This document shows positions 44,555 through 55,767 of a stretch of 64,000 bases of DNA, piece by piece. The DNA is from Hyphomicrobiales bacterium. GTDB taxonomy: Bacteria; Pseudomonadota; Alphaproteobacteria; Parvibaculales; Parvibaculaceae. Each line of letters starts with the position of its first letter. Position 1 is the stretch's first letter. Under the pieces are notes generated by a model. The model was not told where the DNA came from. It worked only from the letters and a program-made list of their open reading frames with translations, and made no database searches. The DNA is taken from contig WGND01000012.1 in assembly GCA_016124805.1 (NCBI GenBank), positions 1 through 64,000 on the forward strand, read 5' to 3'. A program made the translations under genes and the position numbers.

Positions 44555-46231
44555 ATGAGCGACCAGTCGGCGGCGCCCGAGCGCGAATTTATGGAATATG
44601 ATGTCGTCATCGTCGGTGGCGGCCCGGCAGGTCTATCGGCTGCCATCCGGCTTCGCCAGAAAGCGGCCGAAGAAGATTTCGACATCTCGGTCTGTGTGCT
44701 GGAAAAAGGCTCGGAAATCGGCGCTCATATTCTTTCAGGGGCGGTCATTGATCCGATCGGCCTGAGTAGCCTTATTCCCGACTGGAAGGAAAAGGGCGCG
44801 CCGGTTGAAACACCCGTGACCGCCGACCAGTTCCTCATGCTTGGGCCCTCGGGCGCGCTGCGCATCCCCAATTTCCTGATGCCGCCTCTCATGAACAATC
44901 ACGGCAACTACATCGTCAGCCTTGCCAACGTGACCCGCTGGCTGGGTGAACAGGCCGAAGCGCTGGGCGTTGAGGTCTATCCCGGCTTTGCTGCGGCTGA
45001 AATCCTTTACAATGAAGACGGTTCGGTACGCGGTGTGGCCACCGGCGACATGGGCGTTGCCAAGGATGGCAGCCACAAGCCCGGCTTTGCGCAGGGCATG
45101 GAACTGCGTGGCAAATATACGCTTTTTGCTGAAGGTGCCCGTGGCTCGCTCACCAAGGAACTTACGCGCCGCTTCAAGCTCGATGAAGGCCGCGATCCGC
45201 AGAAATATGGTATCGGCCTGAAAGAACTTTGGCAGGTCGACCCCAAGAAGCATCGCAAGGGGCTGGTGCAGCACACGCTCGGCTGGCCGCTGGACGATGC
45301 GACGGGTGGTGGCTCCTTCCTCTATCATTTCGGTGAAGACCTCGTGGCCGTTGGCTTCGTGGTGCATCTGAACTACAAGAATCCCTATCTCTCGCCATTT
45401 GACGAGTTTCAGCGTTACAAGCAGCATCCGGCCATCCGCGACACCTTCGAAGGCGGCAAGCGCATCGCCTATGGCGCGCGCGCCATCACCGAAGGCGGGC
45501 TGCAGTCCGTCCCCAAGCTGACATTCCCGGGCGGCGCGCTGATCGGCTGCGCAGCCGGTTTCGTCAACGTGCCGCGCATCAAGGGCAGCCACAACGCCAT
45601 GCTCACCGGCATGATGGGCGGCGAAGCGGCCTTCAATGCCGTCAAGGACGGTCGCCAGAGCGACGAACTTGTCGCCTATGCGGAAGCCTATGAGAAGAGC
45701 GCCGTCCACAAGGACCTCAAGCGGGTTCGCAACGTGAAGCCCTTGCTCTCGCGCTTTGGCACCATGCTCGGCATGGCCATTGGCGGCATCGACATGTGGA
45801 TGAACCAGCTCGGCATCGGGCTGCCGATCACCCTCAAGCATGGCAAGCCGGACTATGCCACGCTCAAGCTCGCCAAGGATTGCAAGCCGATCGACTATCC
45901 CAAACCGGATGGCAAGATTTCCTTCGACAAGCTGTCTTCGGTTTTCATTTCCGCGACCAATCACGAAGAAGACCAGCCCGTCCATCTCAAGCTCAAGGAC
46001 GATGCAATTCCGATTGCCTATAACCTGCCCAAATATGACGAGCCCGCGCAGCGCTATTGCCCGGCCGGCGTCTATGAAGTGGTGCGGGACGATCAGGGCA
46101 ATAATCCGCGTTTCCAGATCAACGCCCAGAATTGCGTTCACTGCAAAACCTGCGACATCAAGGATCCGTCCCAGAATATCAACTGGACGGTGCCGGAAGG
46201 TGGCGGCGGCCCGAACTACCCGAATATGTAA
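44555..46231 (+). CDS. electron transfer flavoprotein-ubiquinone oxidoreductase
   Basis: [25 protein letters not shown]...[18 protein letters not shown]...C-terminal FeS motif [36 protein letters not shown]. Confidence 0.98.
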   Translation: MSDQSAAPEREFMEYDVVIVGGGPAGLSAAIRLRQKAAEEDFDISVCVLEKGSEIGAHILSGAVIDPIGLSSLIPDWKEKGAPVETPVTADQFLMLGPSGALRIPNFLMPPLMNNHGNYIVSLANVTRWLGEQAEALGVEVYPGFAAAEILYNEDGSVRGVATGDMGVAKDGSHKPGFAQGMELRGKYTLFAEGARGSLTKELTRRFKLDEGRDPQKYGIGLKELWQVDPKKHRKGLVQHTLGWPLDDATGGGSFLYHFGEDLVAVGFVVHLNYKNPYLSPFDEFQRYKQHPAIRDTFEGGKRIAYGARAITEGGLQSVPKLTFPGGALIGCAAGFVNVPRIKGSHNAMLTGMMGGEAAFNAVKDGRQSDELVAYAEAYEKSAVHKDLKRVRNVKPLLSRFGTMLGMAIGGIDMWMNQLGIGLPITLKHGKPDYATLKLAKDCKPIDYPKPDGKISFDKLSSVFISATNHEEDQPVHLKLKDDAIPIAYNLPKYDEPAQRYCPAGVYEVVRDDQGNNPRFQINAQNCVHCKTCDIKDPSQNINWTVPEGGGGPNYPNM

Positions 46232-46408
46232 GACGGGTCACTCGGAACGCATTTGGATGTTGCGCGCTTTGGTGTTCGGCTAAGCTTGCCCTCCCGGACC
46301 GAGTCTCCGGGTGGCAGGCGACGACCGCTCGGGACCCGACATTCTGTCTCGATCCCTTGTGCGGCCCTTCAGGCAGCCGTCAGAAATGACGGCAAAGCGA
46401 GAGTTCAA

Positions 46409-48163
46409 ATGGCGTTCCTAGTTGATGCGTGCAGGCGTTTGGTGACGGTGAGTATGCTCGCTTTCGCCCTCGCGTCCCTTGCCGGTTGTGCCTCATTGCA
46501 GGACCTCGCAGGCGGCAGCCGTGAAACGCCATATGGCACCTATCTCTCCGCCCGCTTTGCGGCAGCCAATCATGAAACCGAAAAGGCCGCCGATCTTTTC
46601 GCCAAGGCCCTGCGCGACAATCCCGATGATCCCGACGTGCTCGATCGTGGTTTCATGCTTTATGCAACAGCGGGCGATCTTGATCGTGCCGCGCCGCTGG
46701 CCCGCCAGATCATCAAGGTAAAACCGGGCCATCGCCTGGCCCGTCTGGTGCTGGGCCTCGTGGCCATGAAAGATCGCGACTACAAGGAAGCCAAGTTCCA
46801 GTTCGCTTCCGCCGAACCCGGTCCCTTTACCGCCCTTGTCGGCGCATTGGCGGCTTCCTGGGCCGAAGCTGGCCTGAAGGACAAGGAAGCAGCCCTTCTT
46901 CGCCTCTCGACATTTGACGGCCGGGCCTCTTTTGATCTGTTCCGCTATTTCCATCAGGGCCTGATACTGGACCAGCTTGATGACGCCGCCGGCGCGGAAG
47001 CAGCCTATCGCAAGGCCAATGATGTCAGCACCGGCGCCAGCATCCGTGTCGTACAGGCCTATGCCTCCTTCCTGATCCGCCACGACCGCAAGGATGAGGC
47101 CCGCGAGTTGCTGACCCATTATCTCTCGCTGGCACCTGATCACCCGCTGGTCGGGGATGATCTCGAACGTCTGGATCGCAACAAGCGCTTCCGGCCATTG
47201 GTGACGACCCCCGCGCAGGGCGTGGCCGAAGTTCTCTATGGCCTGGGCAGTGCGCTGTCGCAAGACTCCAACAGCGAGATGTCGGCGCTCTATCTCAACA
47301 TGGCGCTCTATCTGCATCCTGATTTTGATGTCGCGCGGATGCTTCTCGCTGCGACCTATGAACAGGCCAAGCGCTATGATGAGTCGATCAGGCTCTATAA
47401 GGAAATCGGTTCCAGCTCGCCGCTTTATAAGACAGCGCGCATTCAGGCGGCAACCGATCTTGATCGCATCGGCAAACAGGATGAGGCCATCAAGGAGCTC
47501 TCCCGCCTGACGGGTGCCAATGCGACAGATGCCGAACCGGTCATCGCACTGGGCGACATTTATCGCAGCAAGGAAGACTTCGCCATGGCGGCGGAAACCT
47601 ATGGTCATGCGCTGGAAATTGTCGGTACGCCGACAGAGCGCGACTGGACGCTGCTTTATGCGCGCGGCATCTGTTTTGAGCGCATCGGCGAATGGAGCAA
47701 GGCCGAGGCCGATCTGAAAAAGGCGCTGACGCTTTCCAATGATCATCCGCTGGTGCTGAACTATCTTGGCTATTCATGGATTGAGCAGGGCATACATCTT
47801 GAAGAAGCTGTGAGCATGATCGAGCGGGCCGTGCAGCAGCGGCCGAATGACGGCTTCATCATTGATAGTCTCGGCTGGGCGCGGTTCCGCCTCGGTGATT
47901 ATGAACAGGCGGTCGAATATCTGGAGCGCGCCGTTGAGCTGGAGCCCGGTGACCCCACGATCAACGAGCATCTGGGGGATGCCTATTGGCATGTCGGCCG
48001 TCATCTGGAAGCCCGCTTTCAATGGACCCATGCGCTGGACATGAATCCGGAGGAAAAGCGCATTCCGGAATTGCGCAACAAGATGGATTTTGGCCTGAAG
48101 CCCGGCACCGATGAACCGGCAGGCAATGCGCATCGTGTCGCGCTGCCTGGAGGCGGTTCCTGA
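46409..48163 (+). CDS. TPR-repeat lipoprotein
   Basis: Signal/lipobox ASLAGCASL; multiple TPRs, LNYLGYSWIEQGIHLEEAVSMIERAVQQRPNDGFIIDSLGWARFRLGDYEQAVEYLERAVEL. Confidence 0.92.
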   Translation: MAFLVDACRRLVTVSMLAFALASLAGCASLQDLAGGSRETPYGTYLSARFAAANHETEKAADLFAKALRDNPDDPDVLDRGFMLYATAGDLDRAAPLARQIIKVKPGHRLARLVLGLVAMKDRDYKEAKFQFASAEPGPFTALVGALAASWAEAGLKDKEAALLRLSTFDGRASFDLFRYFHQGLILDQLDDAAGAEAAYRKANDVSTGASIRVVQAYASFLIRHDRKDEARELLTHYLSLAPDHPLVGDDLERLDRNKRFRPLVTTPAQGVAEVLYGLGSALSQDSNSEMSALYLNMALYLHPDFDVARMLLAATYEQAKRYDESIRLYKEIGSSSPLYKTARIQAATDLDRIGKQDEAIKELSRLTGANATDAEPVIALGDIYRSKEDFAMAAETYGHALEIVGTPTERDWTLLYARGICFERIGEWSKAEADLKKALTLSNDHPLVLNYLGYSWIEQGIHLEEAVSMIERAVQQRPNDGFIIDSLGWARFRLGDYEQAVEYLERAVELEPGDPTINEHLGDAYWHVGRHLEARFQWTHALDMNPEEKRIPELRNKMDFGLKPGTDEPAGNAHRVALPGGGS

Positions 48164-48183
48164 TCCCGCTCGGGGAGTTGAGC

Positions 48184-49077
48184 ATGACGAATGATCAGGC
48201 TTCCATCACCTGCGCGGCCCCGGCCAAGGTCAATCTCTCTCTGGAAGTTCTGGGCCGTCGCACAGACGGCTATCATGTGCTGCAAAGCTTCGTCGTTTTT
48301 ACCCGGCTGGGCGATGTCGTCACCGTTGAAGCGGCAGCCGATATCTCGCTCACAATTACAGGTCCCTTTGCCGAGAGCTTGAGTGGCGAGGGCGACAATC
48401 TTGTGTTGCGGGCCGCGCATGCGCTTCGGGCCGTATCCGGCAGTTCCGCCGGGGCCCGGATCACGCTTGAAAAAAACCTGCCCGTTGCATCCGGCATCGG
48501 GGGCGGGTCGGCAGATGCCGCCGCCACATTGAAAGCCTTGTCGCAACTCTGGAAGACCCGCCTCTCCTCAGCCGAGACATTCAGGCTGGCCCTGAGCCTC
48601 GGTGCGGACGTGCCTGTGTGCATGGCAGGCGCACCCAGCATGATGGGCGGCATCGGCGAGACGCTGGTGCCCCTTGAGATGTTGCCATCCTTTGCGTTGC
48701 TGCTTGTGAATCCCAACAAGCCCGTTTCGACAGGGGATGTCTTTTCGCGGCTGGCGGCAGCGCCCGTTTCGTTGCCACTGCCGGAACTCGTCGCACCACA
48801 ATTTGAGGGCATGGAAGAGCTTGTGACCTGGCTCAAGGGCCATCCCAATGATCTGGAGCGGCCGGCCCGTCAACTCGCCCCGGATATTGCCGAGGTGATC
48901 ACGGAAATCGGCAACGCCCCGGAGGTCATGCTTGCGCGCATGTCGGGATCAGGCGCCACCTGCTTCGGCATATGCCGCGACAGGATTGACGCCAATGTCA
49001 TCGCCCATCAAATCAGAAAACGCTATCCCGGCTGGTGGGTTGCGACAACGGATGCTCTCACATCAGCCGCTGATTGA
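48184..49077 (+). CDS. ispE: 4-diphosphocytidyl-2-C-methyl-D-erythritol kinase
   Basis: APAKVNLSLEVLGRRTDGYHVLQSFVVF...LEKNLPVASGIGGGSADAAATLKAL...MARMSGSGATCFGI-like C-terminus. Confidence 0.97.
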   Translation: MTNDQASITCAAPAKVNLSLEVLGRRTDGYHVLQSFVVFTRLGDVVTVEAAADISLTITGPFAESLSGEGDNLVLRAAHALRAVSGSSAGARITLEKNLPVASGIGGGSADAAATLKALSQLWKTRLSSAETFRLALSLGADVPVCMAGAPSMMGGIGETLVPLEMLPSFALLLVNPNKPVSTGDVFSRLAAAPVSLPLPELVAPQFEGMEELVTWLKGHPNDLERPARQLAPDIAEVITEIGNAPEVMLARMSGSGATCFGICRDRIDANVIAHQIRKRYPGWWVATTDALTSAAD

Positions 49078-49082
49078 ACGGT

Positions 49083-50153
49083 CTAGTGATTGCGGTTGAT
49101 GCAGAACTCGACCAGTGCCGTCAGCGCGTCGCGATAGGGGCTTGCCGGGAAGATGGCCAGTGCATCAATAGCGATAGCACCATAATGCCGGGCGCGGGCG
49201 ATGGTATCGGTCAGCGCCTCATGTCGCGTCATCAGGCCGAGCGCATGTTCGAGATCGCCCTCGCGACGATCACCATCCTGTAGCACGCGCTGCCAGAAGG
49301 CGCGTTCTTCGTCATTGCCGCGCCGGAAGGCGAGTACGACGGGAAGGGTGATCTTGCCTTCGCGGAAATCATCGCCTGTGTTTTTGCCAAGCGTGGCCGC
49401 ACGACCGCCATAATCGAGTGCGTCATCGACAAGCTGGAAAGCGATGCCAAGATTGCGGCCATAGGATTCAAGCGCGGCGGCCTCATTGCCATTGCGTTCG
49501 GCAATGACGGCGCCAATTTCGGTTGCGGCGGAAAAGAGCGCCGCCGTTTTTGCCTGAATGACGCGCAGATAGGCGTCTTCAGTGGTGCTGGTGTCCTTGG
49601 CAGCGGCGAGCTGCATGACTTCGCCTTCGGCAATGACAGCGGCGGCATTGGACAGGATTTCAAGGCAGCGCAATGAGCGCGTCTCGACCATCAGCTTGAA
49701 GGCACGCCCCAGCAGAAAGTCGCCCACAAGCACGCTCGCCTGATTGCCCCAGAGCATCCGCGCCGTTTTGGTGCCGCGGCGAAGATCGCTCTCATCCACG
49801 ACATCATCATGGAGCAGGGTGGCGGTATGCATGAATTCGACAGCGGCAGCGAGCTTGATGTGGTCATGCCCGACATAGTTGCACATCTGGGCAGACGCCA
49901 GCGTCAGCATCGGGCGCAGGCGCTTGCCGCCTGAATTGATAAGATGGCTGGCCAGCTCGGGAATCATCGGGACCTCAGAACCCATCCGTTCACGGATGAA
50001 TTCATTGACCGATTCCATATCCTTGGCAACGAGCGACTGAAGCTGGGTGACAGCATTCTTGCTCCTGCCTCGATCATCTTCGAGTGGAATGACAGCTCCC
50101 AACTTATGCTCCTGAAATACGCCTGCAGCTTGTGTTATATCTGTCATGAGCAT
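49083..50153 (-). CDS. trans-isoprenyl (octa-/decaprenyl) diphosphate synthase
   Basis: GGKRLRPML...TATLLHDDVVDESDLRRGTKTA...FQLVDDALDYGG: two Asp-rich motifs. Confidence 0.96.
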   Translation of the reverse strand: MLMTDITQAAGVFQEHKLGAVIPLEDDRGRSKNAVTQLQSLVAKDMESVNEFIRERMGSEVPMIPELASHLINSGGKRLRPMLTLASAQMCNYVGHDHIKLAAAVEFMHTATLLHDDVVDESDLRRGTKTARMLWGNQASVLVGDFLLGRAFKLMVETRSLRCLEILSNAAAVIAEGEVMQLAAAKDTSTTEDAYLRVIQAKTAALFSAATEIGAVIAERNGNEAAALESYGRNLGIAFQLVDDALDYGGRAATLGKNTGDDFREGKITLPVVLAFRRGNDEERAFWQRVLQDGDRREGDLEHALGLMTRHEALTDTIARARHYGAIAIDALAIFPASPYRDALTALVEFCINRNH

Positions 50154-50295
50154 AGGTGGCACCTTCCCATGCGACAAGGGGCTAGCCCATGGCAAATCAT
50201 CGCGGGGGCGCAAATGCCGATTGAAAACAAGGACTTCAGGCTTAAGTCGGATATTATGGTGCCCTTGATGAAGCCACAGGAAGGTCGACAGGGAC

Positions 50296-50511
50296 ATGAT
50301 TGAACTGATCCGCACCAATGACCCGGTTCTCCTGTCATTTCTGGAGCATTTGCTGGGCGAGGCGGGGATCGGCTTTGTTGTCCTTGATCTCTATACGAGC
50401 TCTGTTGAAGGCTCGCTCGGCATGCTGCCGAGGCGTATGATGGTTGCCGAAGACGGATTCGATGCCGCGCGACTTATTCTGGATGATTTGCAGCAGGATG
50501 AGACCTCATGA
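50296..50511 (+). CDS. DUF2007-type small protein
   Basis: 71 aa MIELIRTNDPVLLSFLEHLLGEAGIGFVVLDLYTSSVEGSLGMLPRRMMVAEDGFDAARLIL. Confidence 0.85.
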   Translation: MIELIRTNDPVLLSFLEHLLGEAGIGFVVLDLYTSSVEGSLGMLPRRMMVAEDGFDAARLILDDLQQDETS

Positions 50512-51290
50512 CCGCCTTGATGAATGAAAAAGACCTCACCGATGACGGCTTTCTCGGGGGACGTGTCAATCTGCTCCAGCCGGCAAAGGGCTACAGGGCA
50601 GGGCTTGATGCCGTTCTGCTGGCCGCCTCGATTCCGGCGCGCACCGGTGAACGCATTCTTGAGGCGGGTCTCGGTGTTGGTGTGGCCAGCATCTGTCTTG
50701 CCGCGCGTGTCGCCGGACTGGAAATCATCGGCGTTGAACTGCGCGAAGAGATCGCCGAGCTTGCCCGCCAGAACGCTGCCCGCAACCAGATGGAGGAGGT
50801 GCTGACCGTCTGCGAGGCCGATATCGGCCTGCCGGTGCGCGATTTCATGGCCATGGGTCTGGAGCCCAACAGCTTCGACCACGTCTTTTCAAACCCGCCC
50901 TATCATGATCCAGCCGCCGCTGCCGCTTCACCGGATGACGGCAAGGCGCAAGCCCATCTCACGCTTGGCTCGGATCTGGATGACTGGGTGCGCTTTGCCT
51001 GTGTCATGGCAAAGCCCAAGGGCACCGTGACCTTTGTGCACAGGGCCGACGCGCTGCCCCGCCTGCTTCAGGCCATGACGGGCCATCTTGGCGGCATTGA
51101 GGTCTTTCCACTCTGGCCCGCACAGGACAAGCCGGCCTCCCGCGTCATCATTCGCGGGCGACGGGGCAGCAAGTCACCGCTCACCCTTCGCCAGGGCCTG
51201 GTGCTGCATGGCCGCGATGGCCGCTTTACCGATCGTGCTGAAGCAATCCTGCGCGAAGGCGCCTCCCTGCTGCTCGATCAGGCCGCCTGA
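50508..51290 (+). CDS. tRNA1(Val) adenine-N6-methyltransferase-like (TrmN6-type)
   Basis: LLQPAKGYRAGLDAVLLAASI...ILEAGLGVGVASICLAARV...FDHVFSNPPYHDP. Confidence 0.92.
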   Translation: MTALMNEKDLTDDGFLGGRVNLLQPAKGYRAGLDAVLLAASIPARTGERILEAGLGVGVASICLAARVAGLEIIGVELREEIAELARQNAARNQMEEVLTVCEADIGLPVRDFMAMGLEPNSFDHVFSNPPYHDPAAAAASPDDGKAQAHLTLGSDLDDWVRFACVMAKPKGTVTFVHRADALPRLLQAMTGHLGGIEVFPLWPAQDKPASRVIIRGRRGSKSPLTLRQGLVLHGRDGRFTDRAEAILREGASLLLDQAA

Positions 51291-51469
51291 GTCCCGTCGC
51301 GCCGACAATGGCCGGGACGAATAACCACGTCGCCACAAGGGTCTAACCTCTCCACGCGCGCGGATTTTTGTGCTATTTGTCACTTCGCTTCCGCGCAGAT
51401 AGAAATAGCAGCATCGCTTCCCATATTAGAGCGGTGACACGATGCTTCCCTTGTTGAAAGGATACTCCA

Positions 51470-53332
51470 GTGCCTCCCTATCGTTCCCGCACGACGACCC
51501 ATGGCCGCAATATGGCTGGTGCCCGTGGTCTCTGGCGCGCCACAGGCATGAAAGACGGCGACTTTGGCAAACCGATCATTGCCATTGCCAACTCCTTCAC
51601 GCAGTTCGTGCCCGGCCATGTCCACCTCAAGGATATGGGGCAGCTCGTGGCGCGCGAGATTGAGAAGGCAGGCGGTGTCGCCAAGGAATTCAACACGATT
51701 GCCGTCGATGACGGCATCGCCATGGGGCATGACGGCATGCTTTACAGCCTGCCGTCCCGCGATCTCATTGCCGACAGCGTTGAATATATGGTCAATGCCC
51801 ATTGCGCCGACGCGCTGGTCTGCATTTCCAATTGCGACAAGATCACGCCCGGCATGTTGATGGCTGCCATGCGCCTCAATATTCCGGTGGTCTTCGTCTC
51901 CGGTGGCCCGATGGAAGCGGGCAAGGTTGTCTGGGAAGACCAGACCCGCGCTGTCGATCTGATTGACGCGATGGTGGCTGCTGCCGACGACAATATTTCC
52001 GATGAGGAAGTGGCCGTCGTCGAGCGTTCCGCCTGTCCGACATGCGGGTCCTGCTCGGGCATGTTTACCGCCAACTCAATGAACTGCCTGACAGAAGCGC
52101 TCGGCCTGTCGCTGCCCGGCAATGGCTCGACGCTCGCCACCCATTCAGACCGCAAGGAGCTCTTCCTTGAGGCCGGTCGCCTGATCGTTGAAATCACCCG
52201 CCGCCATTATGAGACGGATGACGAAAGCGTTCTGCCGCGCAACATCGCGACCTTCGATGCCTTTGAAAATGCCATGTCGCTCGACATCGCCATGGGCGGT
52301 TCGACCAACACCGTGCTGCATCTGCTCGCGGCGGCATATGAAGGCGAAGTCAACTTCACCATGAAGGATATCGACCGCCTTTCCCATCATGTCCCGAACC
52401 TGTCGAAAGTTGCGCCTGCGCGCAGCGACGTGCACATGGAAGACGTTCATCGTGCCGGTGGCGTCTTCGCCATCCTGGGCGAGCTCGACAAGGGTGGCCT
52501 CATCCATCGCGATGTGGCAACCGTTCACAGCCCGACCATGGGCGAGGCGATTGATTACTGGGATATCGGTCGCTCGAAGAGCGATCATGCGCATGAGTTT
52601 TTCCGTGCTGCCCCAGGCGGCGTACGCACGACGGAAGCCTTCTCGCAGTCACGCCGCTATCCCGAGCTAGATCTTGATCGCGAAAATGGCGTCATCCGCG
52701 ATATTGAACATGCCTATTCCAAGGATGGCGGCCTCGCTGTGCTCTATGGCAATCTTGCCGAGGATGGCTGCATCGTGAAGACGGCAGGCGTTGATCCCTC
52801 AAACCTCGTCTTCTCTGGCCCGGCCCGCGTCTTTGAAAGTCAGGACAGCGCCGTCTCCGACATTCTGACCGGTCGCGTGAAGGCAGGCGATGTGGTGCTG
52901 ATCCGCTTTGAGGGCCCTCGCGGTGGCCCCGGCATGCAGGAAATGCTCTACCCGACGAGCTACATCAAGTCGAAGGGGCTCGGCAAACTCTGCGCGCTGG
53001 TCACCGATGGCCGTTTCTCGGGTGGTACCTCAGGCCTCTCCATCGGTCATGTTTCGCCCGAAGCGGCAGAGGGCGGCACCATCGGCCTTGTTGAGACCGG
53101 CGACATGATCGAGATCGATATCCCCAACCGCAAGATCCATCTCGACGTGCCGGATGATGTGTTGGCCGCCCGCCGCGAGCAGGCCGAGAAGGATGGCTGG
53201 ATGCCCAAGGAAGTGCGCACACGGCGCGTGTCGCCCGCCCTGCAGGCCTATGCCGCCATGTCCACCAGTGCCGCACGCGGCGCGGTGCGCGATGTCTCGC
53301 AGCTGACGGTGCACAAGCGCGGCCAGAAATAG
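51470..53332 (+). CDS. ilvD: dihydroxy-acid dehydratase
   Basis: GTG start; [53 protein letters not shown]...[31 protein letters not shown]. Confidence 0.98.
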   Translation: MPPYRSRTTTHGRNMAGARGLWRATGMKDGDFGKPIIAIANSFTQFVPGHVHLKDMGQLVAREIEKAGGVAKEFNTIAVDDGIAMGHDGMLYSLPSRDLIADSVEYMVNAHCADALVCISNCDKITPGMLMAAMRLNIPVVFVSGGPMEAGKVVWEDQTRAVDLIDAMVAAADDNISDEEVAVVERSACPTCGSCSGMFTANSMNCLTEALGLSLPGNGSTLATHSDRKELFLEAGRLIVEITRRHYETDDESVLPRNIATFDAFENAMSLDIAMGGSTNTVLHLLAAAYEGEVNFTMKDIDRLSHHVPNLSKVAPARSDVHMEDVHRAGGVFAILGELDKGGLIHRDVATVHSPTMGEAIDYWDIGRSKSDHAHEFFRAAPGGVRTTEAFSQSRRYPELDLDRENGVIRDIEHAYSKDGGLAVLYGNLAEDGCIVKTAGVDPSNLVFSGPARVFESQDSAVSDILTGRVKAGDVVLIRFEGPRGGPGMQEMLYPTSYIKSKGLGKLCALVTDGRFSGGTSGLSIGHVSPEAAEGGTIGLVETGDMIEIDIPNRKIHLDVPDDVLAARREQAEKDGWMPKEVRTRRVSPALQAYAAMSTSAARGAVRDVSQLTVHKRGQK

Positions 53333-53452
53333 AATCGGCCGGAAGATCAAATGCGGCGGTCCGGGATCTCTCGGGCCGCCGTTTTTCGTTTCAGGCCCTC
53401 ATTCGGCCTCAGGTGCCTTGCCGCATGCCATCGGGCTTCATATCTATATCAG

Positions 53453-54346
53453 ATGAAAAACATTCTCGGACGTATCCTCCCCGCCACCGCCATGAAACGC
53501 ATCGCGCCCGACTGGGAGCCCAAGCCCCGCGTGGCTGTGGTGCGCCTGTCAGGTGTCATCGGTGCCAGCCAGCCTTTGCGCGGCGGGATCAATCTCGCCG
53601 GCATTGAAGAGACGCTGGAATCAGCCTTCACCATGAACCACGCCAAGGCGGTGGCGCTGGTCATCAATTCGCCGGGCGGCTCACCCGTCCAGTCCTCGCT
53701 CATCTTCAAGCGTATCCGGGCTCTTGCGGCCGAGAATGAGCTTCCCGTCTATGTCTTTGCCGAAGATGTGGCCGCCTCTGGTGGTTATATGCTGGCCTGC
53801 GCAGGCGATGAAATCTATGCCGATGACAGCTCGATCATTGGCTCCATCGGCGTCATTTCGGCAGGCTTCGGCTTTACCGGCGTCATGGAGAAACTCGGCG
53901 TTGAACGCCGCGTTCACACAGCCGGCGAAAACAAGGGCATGCTTGACCCCTTCCAGCCCGAGGACCCTGAGGATGTAAAGCGCCTGCTAGCGCTCCAGGC
54001 CGAGGTCCATGAAAGCTTCAAGGCGCTGGTGCGCGGCGCCCGCGGCGACCGTCTCAAAGGCGGCGATGAACTCTTCACCGGCGAGTTCTGGGCCGCCAGT
54101 GGCGCGCTGGCGCGCGGCCTCATCGACGGGCTGGGCGATCTGCGTTCGGTCATGCGCGCCAAATTCGGCGAGGATGTGCAGCTTAAAAAAATCGGCAGCC
54201 GCAAACCCTGGTGGCGCCGGGCGGGCCTTGGCGCACGCGCCGAGCTGCCAAATACGCTTCTGGGCAGGGATTTTTCGCTGAATCTGGCCGAAGGTCTCAT
54301 TTCTGCCATAGAGAAGCGTTCCATTTGGCAAAGATTTGGACTTTAA
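53453..54346 (+). CDS. S49 family peptidase (SppA/SohB-like)
   Basis: VAVVRLSGVIG...ALVINSPGGSPVQSSLIFKRIRAL...VYVFAEDVAASGGYMLACAGDEIYADDSSIIGSIGVI. Confidence 0.95.
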   Translation: MKNILGRILPATAMKRIAPDWEPKPRVAVVRLSGVIGASQPLRGGINLAGIEETLESAFTMNHAKAVALVINSPGGSPVQSSLIFKRIRALAAENELPVYVFAEDVAASGGYMLACAGDEIYADDSSIIGSIGVISAGFGFTGVMEKLGVERRVHTAGENKGMLDPFQPEDPEDVKRLLALQAEVHESFKALVRGARGDRLKGGDELFTGEFWAASGALARGLIDGLGDLRSVMRAKFGEDVQLKKIGSRKPWWRRAGLGARAELPNTLLGRDFSLNLAEGLISAIEKRSIWQRFGL

Positions 54347-54389
54347 TAGAGGTTCAAACCGCACGCCGCCCTGTTGAGAGGGATAGTCC

Positions 54390-54590
54390 ATGACGAAAAT
54401 CGTATTTGCCGCCCTGCTGATCTGTGCCTGCTATTCTGTCTATCGTGCCATGGCGACCGCCGCTGAAAAACAGCGCGAAATCTTCGCCCGTGCCCGCGCC
54501 AGCCAGAAAAGCGTGGAGCCGCGTGATCTGGGCACCCTGCGCGAGCAGAACGGCATTTACGTCCCGGAGGACCGCTGGGACGCTCGCTGA
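54390..54590 (+). CDS. small hypothetical protein with N-terminal TM segment
   Basis: 66 aa MTKIVFAALLICACYSVYRAMATAAEKQREIFARARASQKSVEPRDLGTLREQNGIYVPEDRWDAR. Confidence 0.6.
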   Translation: MTKIVFAALLICACYSVYRAMATAAEKQREIFARARASQKSVEPRDLGTLREQNGIYVPEDRWDAR

Positions 54591-54764
54591 ACCCGACACC
54601 GGGTCCGACCTGATGGCAGCCTCCATGCGGTGCGGGGCTGCCCGTCCATTTCCCATTTGATTGAACCGGTTGGCCTTGCTTGACCCTGACGGGGTGGGCG
54701 GTTAATTTGCGCCCGCCTTGTCTGGGGCAGCTTCCGCCCCAACCCCTCTTATGTCTCAGGCGCC

Positions 54765-55652
54765 ATGACCGCTAAGCGCGACCATTCGTTTCAGTCCCTC
54801 ATCCTCACGCTGCAGGATTTCTGGGCGCGGCAGGGCTGTGTGATTCTGCAGCCCTATGACATGAGTATGGGCGCGGGCACCTTCCATCCGGCCACCACCC
54901 TGCGCGCGCTCGGCCCCAAGCCCTGGAAGGCGGCCTATGTGCAGCCTTCGCGCCGCCCCACCGATGGCCGCTATGGCGAGAACCCGAACCGCTTCCAGCA
55001 TTATTACCAGTTTCAGGTCATTCTGAAGCCGAACCCGGACAATCTGCAGGAACTCTATCTTGAGAGCCTCTATGAGCTCGGCATTGATCCCAGGAACCAC
55101 GACATCCGCTTTGTCGAGGATGACTGGGAAAGCCCGACGCTGGGGGCCTGGGGTCTGGGCTGGGAAGTCTGGTGCGATGGCATGGAAGTCTCGCAGTTCA
55201 CCTATTTTCAGCAGGTCGGCGGTTTTGACTGCAGCCCCGTCTCGGGCGAGCTGACCTACGGGCTTGAGCGCCTCGCCATGTATATTCAGGGCGTCGACAA
55301 TGGCTATGAGCTGGATTTCAACGGCGGCAAGGGTGAAGACAAGGTCACTTATGGCGAGGTCTTCCATCAGGCCGAGGTTGAATTCTCCGCGCATAATTTC
55401 GAATTCGCCAATACCGACATGCTGTTCCGCCATTTCGAGGATGCCGAGAAGGAATGTGCCGCGCTGCTTGAGCAGAATCTTGCGCTGCCGGCCTATGACC
55501 AGTGCATCAAGGCAAGCCACAATTTCAATCTGCTTGATGCCCGTGGCGTCATCTCAGTGACCGAACGCCAGGCCTATATCGGCCGCGTCCGTGCGCTCGC
55601 CAAGGGCTGCGCCGAGAAATGGCTGCTGAGCCAGGCGGGAGACGCCGCATGA
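54765..55652 (+). CDS. glyQ: glycyl-tRNA synthetase alpha subunit
   Basis: [82 protein letters not shown]. Confidence 0.99.
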   Translation: MTAKRDHSFQSLILTLQDFWARQGCVILQPYDMSMGAGTFHPATTLRALGPKPWKAAYVQPSRRPTDGRYGENPNRFQHYYQFQVILKPNPDNLQELYLESLYELGIDPRNHDIRFVEDDWESPTLGAWGLGWEVWCDGMEVSQFTYFQQVGGFDCSPVSGELTYGLERLAMYIQGVDNGYELDFNGGKGEDKVTYGEVFHQAEVEFSAHNFEFANTDMLFRHFEDAEKECAALLEQNLALPAYDQCIKASHNFNLLDARGVISVTERQAYIGRVRALAKGCAEKWLLSQAGDAA

Positions 55653-55668
55653 ATTCTGTGATGCAGCA

Positions 55669-55758
55669 CCCCTCACCCAACCCTTTCCCTCTGGGAGAGG
55701 GCCGAGAACAGGATTGCCTTATTGAACCCTCTCCCTCTGGGAGAGGGCAGGGTGAGGG
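55669..55758. repeat. nested double-hairpin palindromic repeat in glyQ-glyS gap
   Basis: Outer arms CCCTCACCC (55670-55678) / GGGTGAGGG (55750-55758) enclosing two hairpins CCCTTTCCC..GGGAGAGGG and CCCTCTCCC-TCT-GGGAGAGGG. Confidence 0.85.
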
Positions 55759-55767
55759 TTCTGCTTG

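Noticed and set aside
44735-46141. 468 aa minus-strand ORF (also 21057..22529, 23140..24339, 59411..60829)
   Set aside because: All are antisense shadows of well-identified genes (ETF-QO, gcvT, gcvPA, ppdK).
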